Below are positions 26,156 through 33,984 of a stretch of 64,000 nucleotides of DNA, piece after piece. The translations under genes were made by a program, and so were the position numbers. The stretch lies in the NCBI GenBank assembly GCA_012839345.1, contig DUNN01000029.1:1-64000 (forward strand), read 5' to 3'. This DNA comes from Clostridiales bacterium. Lineage in GTDB: Bacteria; Bacillota; Clostridia; Oscillospirales; Acutalibacteraceae. Below the pieces are notes generated by a model, which did not search any database, was not told the origin of the DNA, and saw only the letters and a list, made by a program, of their open reading frames with translations. Every line of letters starts with the position of its first letter. The first letter of the stretch is position 1.

Positions 26156-28009
26156 ATGACTGACCACGAGAAGCATATTAAGGAACTGCGCCGTCAGGCC
26201 ATGCGTCTTCCGTTGAATCCCGGTGTTTACATGATGCATGACAAATCGGGAAAGATAATCTATATTGGCAAGGCAAAAGCGCTGAAAAACCGTGTCAGCC
26301 AGTACTTTGGCTCGGAAAAGAACCATGATGAGAAAGTACGGCGCATGGTTGCCAATGTGGAATATTTCGAATATATCATTACGGACAGCGAGTTTGAAGC
26401 GTTGGTGCTGGAATGCAGCCTGATTAAGCAGCATACGCCCAAATATAACATTCTGCTGAAGGACGACAAGGGGTACCATTATATTAAGGTGACGTCCGGT
26501 CCGTGGCCGCGCATTTCCCAGGCAAAACAGATTTTGGACGACGGCGCCAACTACATCGGGCCTTATATCAGCTCTTGGGCTACGAAGGAATCCGTGGAAG
26601 GTGCGCTGAAGATTTTCAAGCTGCCCTCCTGCAATCGGCGGTTTCCGCAGGATATTGGCAAGGAGCGTCCCTGCCTATATTACTATATCAACCAGTGCTG
26701 TGCTCCCTGTACGGGGAAGGTAAGTGAAAAGGAATACAACGAAGCGGTAACGGAAGCCGTTGAATTTCTGCGCGGCGGAAGCGCAGAAAGTGTGCGGGAA
26801 CTGACCAAGCGCATGGAAGAGGCGGCAGAGGCGTTGGAATTTGAGCGTGCCGCCAGAATCCGCGACCGCCTGACCGCGATTAAACGGATGGCGGACAAGC
26901 AAAAGGTGGTTGCGGCCAAAGTGCCGGAGCAGGATGTGATTGCCTTGGCACAGGGGCCGGAATCCAGCTGCTTTGAAGTGTTCCGCTTTCAAAACGGCCG
27001 CCTTTGTGACCGAGAAACTTTCCTGATGGGGGAAACCGGCAATCCATCTGCTGCGCGCGGGGAATTTCTCGAACAGTACTACTCGATGCGCGACCGGATT
27101 CCGCCCCGTGTTTGTCTGGATGGCCGGGTGGAAAATGCCGATCTGCTGGGGGAATGGCTCACGCAGAAGGCCGGAAGAAAGGTGTCGCTTTCCGTGCCGC
27201 AGAAAGGGGAACAGGCGCAGATTGTGGAAATGTGCCGCAACAACGCCGCCGAGCAGTTGGCGCAGGCGACAAACCGCACCGGGCGCGAGGCGTCCGCTCT
27301 GGATGAACTGGGCCGCCTGCTGGGCATGGAACAGCCGCCAAACTATATTGAATCCTATGATATTTCAAACCTTGCAGGCGGGGAAAATGTGGCCGGCATG
27401 GTGGTCTTTGAAAATGGCAGGCCGCTGAAATCCGCCTACCGCAAGTTTAAAATTAAAACCGTAATTGGTCAGGATGACTATGCTTCCATGCGTGAAGTTA
27501 TAGAACGCAGGCTGCAGGAATACGAAGCCCACAAGGACGAAGGAGAAGGGTTCGGGCGTTTGCCCGACTTGATTCTTCTGGACGGCGGAAAGGGCCATGT
27601 GGCGGCGGTGCGCCCGGTTTTGGAGGCTGCCGGGTTGAATATTCCCTTGTTTGGCATGGTGAAGGACGATAAGCACCGTACCCGCGCCATTGCCCGGGAC
27701 GGCGGAGAAATCGCGATTAATTCCAACCGCAAGGCGTTTACACTGGTTTCGTCCATTCAGGATGAGGTGCACCGCTTTGCCATTGGATATCATCGTCAAC
27801 TGCGCAAAAAAACGACGATTTCCTCTACCTTGACCTCCATTGAAGGGGTGGGGCCGACCCGCGCCCGCGCGCTGCTTAAGCACTTTAAAACGGTCGCCGC
27901 AGTCAGCAACGCCGATTTGGAGGAGCTTGCCGCGATTCCCGGTATGAACCAGCCGGCAGCACAGCGGGTGTACGATTATTTTCACGGCGGCGAAGAAACT
28001 GCGGAATAG
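26156..28009 (+). CDS. uvrC: Excinuclease ABC subunit C (UvrC)
   Basis: 617 residues. N-terminal GIY-YIG nuclease (NPGVYMMHDKSGKIIYIGKAK), a cysteine cluster region near CNRRF...PCLYYYINQCCAPC, a UVR motif (EEAAEALEFERAARIRDRL), the RNase H-like second nuclease (ESYDISNLAGGENVAGMVVF, LILLDGGKGHV) and the C-terminal helix-hairpin-helix pair. It makes both incisions in nucleotide excision repair. The ATG at 26156 follows AAGGAGG by 6 bases. uvrA/uvrB are not in the window. Confidence 0.95.
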   Translation: MTDHEKHIKELRRQAMRLPLNPGVYMMHDKSGKIIYIGKAKALKNRVSQYFGSEKNHDEKVRRMVANVEYFEYIITDSEFEALVLECSLIKQHTPKYNILLKDDKGYHYIKVTSGPWPRISQAKQILDDGANYIGPYISSWATKESVEGALKIFKLPSCNRRFPQDIGKERPCLYYYINQCCAPCTGKVSEKEYNEAVTEAVEFLRGGSAESVRELTKRMEEAAEALEFERAARIRDRLTAIKRMADKQKVVAAKVPEQDVIALAQGPESSCFEVFRFQNGRLCDRETFLMGETGNPSAARGEFLEQYYSMRDRIPPRVCLDGRVENADLLGEWLTQKAGRKVSLSVPQKGEQAQIVEMCRNNAAEQLAQATNRTGREASALDELGRLLGMEQPPNYIESYDISNLAGGENVAGMVVFENGRPLKSAYRKFKIKTVIGQDDYASMREVIERRLQEYEAHKDEGEGFGRLPDLILLDGGKGHVAAVRPVLEAAGLNIPLFGMVKDDKHRTRAIARDGGEIAINSNRKAFTLVSSIQDEVHRFAIGYHRQLRKKTTISSTLTSIEGVGPTRARALLKHFKTVAAVSNADLEELAAIPGMNQPAAQRVYDYFHGGEETAE

Positions 28010-28020
28010 GCACAAAGCAT

Positions 28021-28049
28021 TTGACATCAGGGCTCTTCCATGGGATAAT
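28021..28049 (+). promoter_or_regulatory. SigA-type promoter of rsmD-coaD
   Basis: TTGACA (28021-28026), 17 bases, GATAAT (28044-28049), about 73 bases before the rsmD start. Confidence 0.7.
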
Positions 28050-28121
28050 GTCAGTTAAAGGAATTCTTTCCCGCTTTTTGAAAAGAACCCCCATAATTTG
28101 TAATTTTAAGGAGATTTCCAT

Positions 28122-28673
28122 ATGAGAGTAATCACCGGGTCAGCGCGCGGAAAGCGGCTGACCACGCTGGAAGGGGAAAGCGTGCGTCCTACGCCAGAAC
28201 GGGTGAAGGAAGCGCTTTTCAGCATCATCCAGTTCCAAATAGAAGGAAGACGGGTGCTGGACCTATTCGCCGGTTCCGGGCAGCTGGGAATTGAAGCGCT
28301 CAGCCGAGGAGCAAGACAAGCGGTGTTTGTGGATGCATCGAAAAGCTCGATTGAAATTGTGCAGAAAAATCTGGAAACCACCGGTCTGTCGGAATTCGCG
28401 GTGGTGAAGAATCTGGATTTTGCGTCTTACCTGATGCAGAACCGCGAGCCGTTTGACATTGCGCTCTTGGATCCACCTTACCGCACCGGGCTGCTGCAGC
28501 GTGCGCTTCCAATGGTGGCGGCAACGATGAACCGGGGCGGAATCATTCTCTGTGAGCATCCTGCCGACGAAGAGCTTGCACCGGAAGCCGGCGATTTTGT
28601 GCGGGCACGTTCTTATCGGTACGGTAAGATTATTTTGACGTTATACAAACATAAGGATGTGACCGAAGAATGA
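28122..28673 (+). CDS. rsmD: 16S rRNA (guanine-966 N2)-methyltransferase RsmD
   Basis: 183 residues, Rossmann-fold methyltransferase with the cofactor loop LDLFAGSGQLGIEALSRGA and the catalytic LLDPPY motif. AAGGAG lies 8 bases upstream. It overlaps coaD by 4 bases, the usual pairing in Gram-positives. Confidence 0.93.
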   Translation: MRVITGSARGKRLTTLEGESVRPTPERVKEALFSIIQFQIEGRRVLDLFAGSGQLGIEALSRGARQAVFVDASKSSIEIVQKNLETTGLSEFAVVKNLDFASYLMQNREPFDIALLDPPYRTGLLQRALPMVAATMNRGGIILCEHPADEELAPEAGDFVRARSYRYGKIILTLYKHKDVTEE

Positions 28674-29167
28674 AAACGGCGATTTGTCCGGGAAGCTTTG
28701 ACCCGGTTACTTTAGGGCATTTGGATATTATCAACCGCTCGCGTGTCATGTTTGACAAAACCATCGTGGCAGTAATGGTAAACCCCGCAAAGCGCACCAT
28801 GTTTACCGTGGAGGAACGGATCAAGCTTCTCAAACGCTGCACAGAAGGAATGGACAATGTCGAAATCGTGGGATTTGACGGCCTGCTTGCGGATTACGCC
28901 AGGCAGCGCGACGTTAAGATTATTGTTAAAGGCCTTCGGGCGCTGTCTGATTTTGAGTATGAATTTCAGCAGGCGCTTGCCAATAAAAAACTGAATCCGG
29001 AACTGGAAACCGTGTTTCTAACCACCAGCGCCGAAAACATGTTTCTCAGTTCCAGTGTGGTAAAACAGATTGCAAGCTTCGGTGGGGATGTTTCCAATTT
29101 CGTTCCAGAATGTATTTTGGAAGATATTAATGCCAGAATTCGGGAAGAAGGAGGGAAATTTTCATGA
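28670..29167 (+). CDS. coaD: Phosphopantetheine adenylyltransferase
   Basis: 165 residues. It catalyses the penultimate step of coenzyme A synthesis. The nucleotidyltransferase motif GSFDPVTLGHLDI, the KGLRALSDFEYE loop and the SSSVVKQIA signature are all present. It is coupled to rsmD before it and to a coiled-coil gene after it (4-base overlap each). Confidence 0.95.
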   Translation: MKTAICPGSFDPVTLGHLDIINRSRVMFDKTIVAVMVNPAKRTMFTVEERIKLLKRCTEGMDNVEIVGFDGLLADYARQRDVKIIVKGLRALSDFEYEFQQALANKKLNPELETVFLTTSAENMFLSSSVVKQIASFGGDVSNFVPECILEDINARIREEGGKFS

Positions 29168-29640
29168 GTGAACAGTTGAATGTGGAGGATTTGCTGGACG
29201 AGCTGTACGATATGGTGGAAAAGGCCTGGAGCCTTCCGCTCAGCCGGGGACGCGCCGTTTTGGATGGAGAAGAGGTCAAGCAGATTCTGGATGAAATCCG
29301 CGACTGCCTTCCGCAGGAAATCCGCCAGGCAAAAGCAATCTGCGCCGACCGCGCCCAGATTATTAACGACGCGAAGCATGAGGCCGAAACCATTATAAGA
29401 GTGGCGGAAGAACGGGCAAGAACCATGGTCAATCAGGATGAAATCGTCCGCCAGGCTCAGCAAAAGGCCAATGAACTGCTTGCACAGGCGCAGGCAAAAC
29501 ACCGTGAAATGCGCAAAGCGTCCAATGATTACATAGACGACCTGATGAAACGTACGGACGACGCTTTGTCTGCGAACCTCGCGGAGCTCCGGAAGGCACG
29601 GCAGAACATCAAAGCGTCACAGCGTTCCGGTCAAACCTAA
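29164..29640 (+). CDS. Coiled-coil protein after coaD, function unknown
   Basis: 158 residues, no membrane segment. From about residue 50 to 150 it is one long charged, alanine/glutamate/arginine-rich helix (EAETIIRVAEERARTMVNQ, QKANELLAQAQAKHREM), giving it the look of ATP-synthase b-subunit or DivIVA-like coiled coils. Similar genes stand after coaD in many Clostridia and are often mislabelled ATPase; no nucleotide-binding motif is present. It ends the rsmD operon, one base before a long inverted-repeat terminator. Confidence 0.65.
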   Translation: MSEQLNVEDLLDELYDMVEKAWSLPLSRGRAVLDGEEVKQILDEIRDCLPQEIRQAKAICADRAQIINDAKHEAETIIRVAEERARTMVNQDEIVRQAQQKANELLAQAQAKHREMRKASNDYIDDLMKRTDDALSANLAELRKARQNIKASQRSGQT

Positions 29641-29641
29641 T

Positions 29642-29699
29642 CTTAAAGCAAAAATAAAAACACGCTGCATGTGCAGCGTGTTTTTATTTTTGCTTTAAG
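29642..29699. terminator. Perfect 28-bp inverted repeat, bidirectional terminator
   Basis: The arms 29642-29669 and 29672-29699 are exact complements with only TG between them. The GC-rich heart (CACGCTGCA) flanked by A5/T5 runs fits an intrinsic terminator in both directions; the outer perfect extension of about 13 bp is unusual. Confidence 0.85.
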
Positions 29700-29796
29700 C
29701 CGAAGGTTACAATAATTTAACTGTCATTTTATATTGGAATGTATATAATAGAAGTGAAAATAGAAATTGTCAATTTTCATCGAAAGCTGTGTCATT

Positions 29797-30891
29797 ATGA
29801 AGTATCAATATGCAAAACATGCAACGAATTCCAGAGCAAGGCATAGCCGCCGAAAAAGAGTTTGGCACACGATGATTTTGGCGGGGCTTTTTTTGCTGGT
29901 GCTGTCAGTCGGAGCAGTTACTTTTGATGTGTTAAATACCGTCAGTTCCTACCCGCTGTCCAAATCTGGAACAGGATATCCCCAAGCCGAAAGCGGAACG
30001 GTTTCTATTCTGGAAGTACATAGCAGCTCACTGCCGGTTTCCTCGCGCGTTCCAAGCTCCGCGCGGCAGAGCAGCAGTTCTTCCACCGTATCTGCGTCGT
30101 CCTCAGTACGGACTTCTTCCGTGTCTGCTTCCTCGGTTCCTGTATCCTCGGCCCCTACTTCCTCCGCTCCGGCTTCCTCCCATCCGATGGACCCGGCAGT
30201 GTATCAGGCCATGTATCCTAATTTGAATGTGCAGAAACCCGCTGCCGCTGCCGCAGATCATGTAAAAACGGTTTATCTGACGTTTGATGACGGGCCGTCC
30301 AACCTGACAAAACCCCTTTTGGAGGTTCTAGACCGTTATCAAGTAAAGGCCACATTCTTTCTGGTCGGCAAAACGGGCCGGCAGGACCTGCAGGATATAA
30401 AAGATATTGTGCAGCGCGGCCACGCAATCGGCGTACATTCTTACACCCATCAGTTCCGGCAGATTTATAAGGATCCGGCTGCATTTCTGGATGATTTTGC
30501 AAAAATGCATGACCTGATTTTAAAAACCACCGGCGTCGATACCCATATCTATCGGTTTGCCGGCGGAAGTGTGAACGGCTATAACCGCAGCACGGCAAAA
30601 GCGATAATTACGGAAATGAACCGCAGGGGATACACCTATTACGATTGGAATGTCAGTTCGGAAGATGCCGAAGTGGGAACCACCGCGCAGCAGATTTACA
30701 ATAATGTAATCCGAGGCGTCCACTCCCACACCCATTCCGTAGTGCTGTGCCATAACACCGGGGTAAAGAAAAAAACGCTTGAGCAAATGCCGAAGATTCT
30801 TGAAACCCTATTAAAGGAAGGCTATACGTTTAAAACGCTGGACGATACGGTGAATAATGCGCCGTACATATTCCCGGTTCCAAAATCTTAA
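29797..30891 (+). CDS. Membrane-anchored polysaccharide deacetylase (NodB domain)
   Basis: 364 residues: a basic N-terminus, one membrane helix (about residues 30-50), a serine-rich linker (about 70-130, repeated SS.SVSASS-type runs) and an extracytoplasmic NodB domain. Catalytic motifs: TFDDGPS (Asp-Asp), HSYTH (metal histidines), RFAGGS and DWN. It would deacetylate peptidoglycan N-acetylglucosamine or a related polymer at the cell wall. The ATG at 29797 has only a weak ribosome site; an upstream TTG is less likely as it would lengthen the tail without hydrophobic character. Confidence 0.85.
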   Translation: MKYQYAKHATNSRARHSRRKRVWHTMILAGLFLLVLSVGAVTFDVLNTVSSYPLSKSGTGYPQAESGTVSILEVHSSSLPVSSRVPSSARQSSSSSTVSASSSVRTSSVSASSVPVSSAPTSSAPASSHPMDPAVYQAMYPNLNVQKPAAAAADHVKTVYLTFDDGPSNLTKPLLEVLDRYQVKATFFLVGKTGRQDLQDIKDIVQRGHAIGVHSYTHQFRQIYKDPAAFLDDFAKMHDLILKTTGVDTHIYRFAGGSVNGYNRSTAKAIITEMNRRGYTYYDWNVSSEDAEVGTTAQQIYNNVIRGVHSHTHSVVLCHNTGVKKKTLEQMPKILETLLKEGYTFKTLDDTVNNAPYIFPVPKS

Positions 30892-30921
30892 GGAATAGAA
30901 ATAAATACTTAAAACAACCCG

Positions 30922-30956
30922 AAACGCTGTCCGGAGGAACCTCCGGACAGCGTTTT
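30922..30956 (+). terminator. Intrinsic terminator after the deacetylase gene
   Basis: A 16-bp stem AAACGCTGTCCGGAGG (30922-30937) with its complement (30940-30955), loop AA, ending in TTTT. Confidence 0.85.
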
Positions 30957-31195
30957 GACTATTTATTGGTGATATAAGAAATGTTGACGTTCCAGCAGTT
31001 GGCTGCGGGCTAGAAGAAAGAAAAATATTGAAGTTTGTGTCACAGCCGGACCAACAGCTTCGGACGGTGTTGACTCTTGAAGCGCCGCCAAAGCGGGAAC
31101 ATCCGGTGAGGTATCTGCGGTCGCGTAAGACCCCATGAACAATCGGCGCCCTCTTTCTAAAAGAGGGCGCCGAGCCGTATTATATCAAACCCATT
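30957..31195. other. Gap with a 13-bp hairpin at 31144-31172
   Basis: CGGCGCCCTCTTT (31144-31156) pairs perfectly with 31160-31172. It lies 24 bases past the end of the minus-strand cysteine-rich gene and may end its transcript, although a good T-run is missing. The rest of the gap shows no gene I can support. Confidence 0.5.
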
Positions 31196-31315
31196 TTACC
31201 AGAAGCCACAGCAGCGGCGGTTCCAGTTGCAGCAGCCCCTTCTACGGCAGCAGCCGCGCCGGCATCCCCGTCTGCATCCCCGACAGCCGAAGCACGAACT
31301 CCAAAATCCACACAT
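31196..31315 (-). CDS. Cysteine/arginine-rich microprotein, 39 residues
   Basis: Of 39 residues, 11 are cysteine and 9 arginine, in CxxC and CC steps: MCGFWSSCFGCRGCRRGC, then RRGCCRRRGCC, ending WNRRCCGFW. Although below usual gene-calling size it has a near-perfect ribosome site (GGAAGGAGGG, 8 bases before the ATG), its own consensus promoter and a downstream hairpin. The GFW motif at both ends and the regular spacing suggest metal binding, disulfide cross-linking (for example a spore-coat component) or a peptide precursor; none can be chosen from sequence. I do not recognise a family. Confidence 0.6.
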   Translation of the reverse strand: MCGFWSSCFGCRGCRRGCRRGCCRRRGCCNWNRRCCGFW

Positions 31316-31348
31316 ACTGACAATCCCTCCTTCCAAGGATGGTACTAC

Positions 31349-31378
31349 ATAATATGAAAAAGTGAAAGGGCCTGTCAA
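31349..31378 (-). promoter_or_regulatory. SigA-type promoter of the cysteine-rich microprotein
   Basis: On the minus strand TTGACA (31378-31373), 18 bases, TATTAT (31354-31349), giving a leader of about 28 bases with the AGGAGG site. Confidence 0.7.
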
Positions 31379-31426
31379 TATGCGAATTTTGTGGTTATTC
31401 CTCCGGAACGGCTGGATTTTTCACCG

Positions 31427-31642
31427 TTACAGTACAGAAGTGGCCGGACTGCTGGAGATGAGGCTCGATTGCGTTCCGCCGGAGCCTGGCACACTGGAAG
31501 CTGGTTCACTCGAAAGAACTCCGCTCGGTGTTTCGGAGGATACTACGGCTGACGAGGAGTTCCCCTGGGTATTTTTGCAGCCTGCGAATGCACAGACGAT
31601 CGCGGCAGAGAGAATGAGCAAAATTGCCTGTTTTGCTTTCAA
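31427..31642 (-). CDS. Small serine-rich lipoprotein
   Basis: 71 residues. A lipoprotein signal peptide ends at the lipobox AFAGC (Cys22); the remaining ~50 residues are Ser/Pro/Gly/Thr-rich and probably unfolded, with no domain after them. AAAGGAG lies 9 bases before the TTG start at 31642, preferred to the GTG that overlaps the site. It follows the permease gene by 23 bases on the same strand. It may be a truncated lipoprotein that lost its functional domain, or a spacer-like surface peptide. Confidence 0.6.
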   Translation of the reverse strand: MKAKQAILLILSAAIVCAFAGCKNTQGNSSSAVVSSETPSGVLSSEPASSVPGSGGTQSSLISSSPATSVL

Positions 31643-31665
31643 ACTGAGCACACTCCTTTCTTTTC

Positions 31666-33048
31666 TTATTTTTGCCGGCTTTGGCAGGAATTATGAGCCG
31701 AAGCAGTCCGGTGTCGAAGGTCCCTTTTTGTGCGCCGTTTCGTCATCTGGTAACAGAGCGAGTAAAAAACCACCATCGCCATGCCGGCAATCAGGCCGGA
31801 TTCCTGCCCCGGAACAAACGGCATGCTTAAAATGGCAAGAACCAAAAGAATCAGTACAACCAGCGAAGTATAAGGAAATCCCCATAGCTGGCATTTGCCA
31901 TCCGGCGGGCAGCCGTTTTGCTTGCGAAAGCGAATATGCGTTGCCATAATAGCGGCGTAAATAAAGAGGAGGGCAAAACCGCCGGAACTGACCAAAAACA
32001 GATAGACCCGCGGGAACATCAGTCCCAGAGCAAGCCCTACCATCATGCCGAATCCGGAAAATAGAATCCCACGCCGGGGAACATCCTGTTCCTCTTTCAA
32101 CCAGCCGGGTGCCTGTCCTTCGTCGGCAAGGGAGCGAATCATGCGTCCAAGCCCGAACATGGCTGCCAGCATGGTGGAAAGGATTGCGGTAATCAGCACA
32201 ATGTTCAGAACGGTACCTGCCCAGCCGATGCCCTGGCGGTCGAGCGCCGCCACCATTGGACTGGTGTTTTCGTTGATGTCTGCGGTTGGTATGAGAGGAA
32301 GAAGCACAGCCTCGGATAAAATATACAATCCTACCAGCCACAGTACGGTGCGGTTAATCGCTTTTGGTACGGTGTTTTTGGGGTCTTCCGCTTCCGAAGC
32401 CGCAAGGCCGATAATTTCAAATCCGGAATAGGAGCTCACTACAATCAGCATGCTTCCCGCTACTCCCTTGATACCGGATGGCATCAGGGGTTCTTTTGCA
32501 AGTTCCCCTGTGCCGATTGCTCGGTGCTCCGGGAGCCAACCGGCAATCAGACAAACAGCAGCCAGAATGAAGGAGCCGATTGCCAGCAGTTTAATGGCGG
32601 CAAGGCCGCTTTCCAGTTTACTCAGCTTATCCGCGCCCAAAAGATTGAGCAGGGTGACGCCGATGATGATGAGACTTCCGAGCAGGGCGGTTGGAACGTT
32701 TGGAATCCATTCCCGCAGTAGAATGGATACCGCGGTGGCCTCGCTCGACATGGCAAGCACCATTCCGGTCCAGTAAACCCACCCGACCACAAACCCGGTT
32801 CCTTGTCCGAATGCTCTGGCCGCAAATGTGCGGAAAGAGCCTGCGTCCGGGTTTGCCACCGTCATTTCCGACAGGGCGTATAGTATAAAATAGACCAGCA
32901 CACCGCCCAGAATAAACGAAAACAGCACAGCCGGACCGGCCGCGTGGATGGATACCGCAGAGCCGAGGAAAAACGAGCCGCCGATTACCGTACCGAGCGC
33001 CATCATGGTGAGCTGCCAGGCAGATAAACCCTTTTCTTTTTTCTGCAT
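31666..33048 (-). CDS. Amino-acid permease (APC superfamily)
   Basis: 460 residues with about 12 membrane helices. The N-terminal SAWQLTMMALGTVIGGSFFLGSA is the APC substrate-binding start (GxxIGxG-like), followed by AGPAVLFSFILGGVLVYF and SGFEIIGLAASEAEDPKNTVPKAI, the conserved loop of amino-acid/proton symporters. Which amino acid is carried is unknown. GGGGGA stands 6 bases before the ATG. The C-terminal tail is basic and soluble. Confidence 0.85.
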   Translation of the reverse strand: MQKKEKGLSAWQLTMMALGTVIGGSFFLGSAVSIHAAGPAVLFSFILGGVLVYFILYALSEMTVANPDAGSFRTFAARAFGQGTGFVVGWVYWTGMVLAMSSEATAVSILLREWIPNVPTALLGSLIIIGVTLLNLLGADKLSKLESGLAAIKLLAIGSFILAAVCLIAGWLPEHRAIGTGELAKEPLMPSGIKGVAGSMLIVVSSYSGFEIIGLAASEAEDPKNTVPKAINRTVLWLVGLYILSEAVLLPLIPTADINENTSPMVAALDRQGIGWAGTVLNIVLITAILSTMLAAMFGLGRMIRSLADEGQAPGWLKEEQDVPRRGILFSGFGMMVGLALGLMFPRVYLFLVSSGGFALLFIYAAIMATHIRFRKQNGCPPDGKCQLWGFPYTSLVVLILLVLAILSMPFVPGQESGLIAGMAMVVFYSLCYQMTKRRTKRDLRHRTASAHNSCQSRQK

Positions 33049-33253
33049 AGAATTCCCCCTTTCTTAATGCGTGTATGCAAACCGAAAAACAGCGGATCGT
33101 TCGATGAAGGGGAAGATGCGCCCGAATGGATGTGGTCGGTTCGCAGAATCAACGTCTAGTATTCCTCCCAGCCGAAAAAACATTCTGCGGAATGGTGACA
33201 TACTTTAGGTGGGAGAAGAAAATAAAAAATATAAAATATTTTGGTTTTAAATG

Positions 33254-33282
33254 TTGACAAGTTCCCTCTTTTTCAGTATAAT
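33254..33282 (+). promoter_or_regulatory. Full-consensus promoter of the tRNA pair
   Basis: TTGACA (33254-33259), 17 bases, TATAAT (33277-33282), 22 bases before tRNA-Asp. Confidence 0.88.
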
Positions 33283-33304
33283 AAATCACGTTGTCAGTTC
33301 ATTT

Positions 33305-33381
33305 GGCTCGGTAGTTCAGATGGTTAGAACGCTAGCCTGTCACGCTAGAGGTCGTCGGTTCGATCCCGATCCGAGTCGCCA
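33305..33381 (+). tRNA. tRNA-Asp (GTC)
   Basis: Acceptor arm GGCTCGG pairs with CCGAGTC; D-loop, anticodon loop CTGTCAC with anticodon GTC, variable loop and T-arm GGTTCGATCC are complete, and CCA is encoded. Confidence 0.95.
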
Positions 33382-33384
33382 TTT

Positions 33385-33460
33385 GCTGCTATGGCTCAGT
33401 TGGCAGAGCACATCCTTGGTAAGGATGAGGTCACGCGTTCGAATCGCGTTAGCAGCTCCA
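33385..33460 (+). tRNA. tRNA-Thr (GGT)
   Basis: Acceptor arm GCTGCTA pairs with TAGCAGC; anticodon stem CATCC/GGATG encloses TTGGTAA with anticodon GGT; T-loop TTCGAAT is present and CCA is encoded. Three bases after tRNA-Asp, so one transcript. Confidence 0.95.
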
Positions 33461-33461
33461 T

Positions 33462-33499
33462 AAAAAACCCGCTTAGCTGTAAAGTTAAGCGGGTTTTTT
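33462..33499 (+). terminator. Terminator of the tRNA operon
   Basis: Stem AAAAAACCCGCTTA (33462-33475) with TAAGCGGGTTTTTT (33486-33499). Confidence 0.88.
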
Positions 33500-33552
33500 G
33501 GCAATCGGTATTTCTTTTTATGGTTTGCCTAATCAATAAAACTTATATGCTA

Positions 33553-33683
33553 TTGACGAATAGTCACTTAAAATGATATAAAATAATTATAGCATAGCGG
33601 AGCGTAACCCGTACCCGTTACCACCCAGGGCATGGGGACAAACAGCCTGCCGGGAGTTTCTTCCCGGCGGGCTGTTTTATGCC
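33553..33683 (+). ncRNA. Candidate small RNA gene with promoter and end hairpin
   Basis: A promoter-like pair, TTGACG (33553-33558), 18 bases, TATAAA (33577-33582), is followed by about 95 bases without an ORF. The 3' part folds into a 15-bp stem (33640-33654 with 33663-33677, one G-U pair) ending in TGTTTTA, with an outer GGCAT/ATGCC pair around it. The 5' part is rich in CCC and GGG blocks. I cannot match it to a known RNA family (not 6S, SRP, tRNA or a riboswitch I know). Confidence 0.45.
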
Positions 33684-33984
33684 TTGGTTCATGTTTGTGG
33701 CATTTGATTTCGAGAAATATTCAAACATGGTAAGCAAAATCTGCAAGTTATAATTTCACATTGATTTTTTCGGTTTTTCGATGTTTGCTTCGTAATCGAA
33801 GCGAACGGTTAAAAACTTTTGGTATATTAAAACAATTAAAGTACAAATTGTATACATACTATTTATAATTAAGCATATTTATTGGACCATTGATATCGTG
33901 GCAAAATTGATGCAGGCGATATAACTCAGCAGAACGTGACTGCACGCCCGCAACGTTCGCTTGCCTTACAGATACCGGCAAGAA
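33684..33984. other. Gene-free AT-rich gap
   Basis: About 300 bases between the small-RNA candidate and the end of the minus-strand yyaL-like gene. Apart from a short palindrome GCTTCGTAATCGAAGC near 33787-33802 I see nothing in it. Confidence 0.5.

Noticed and set aside
30963-31136. 57-codon minus-strand ORF (MGSYATADTSPDVPAL...)
   Set aside because: No ribosome site, start overlaps the region of a hairpin's 3' flank, and the composition looks like chance reading of GC-rich DNA.
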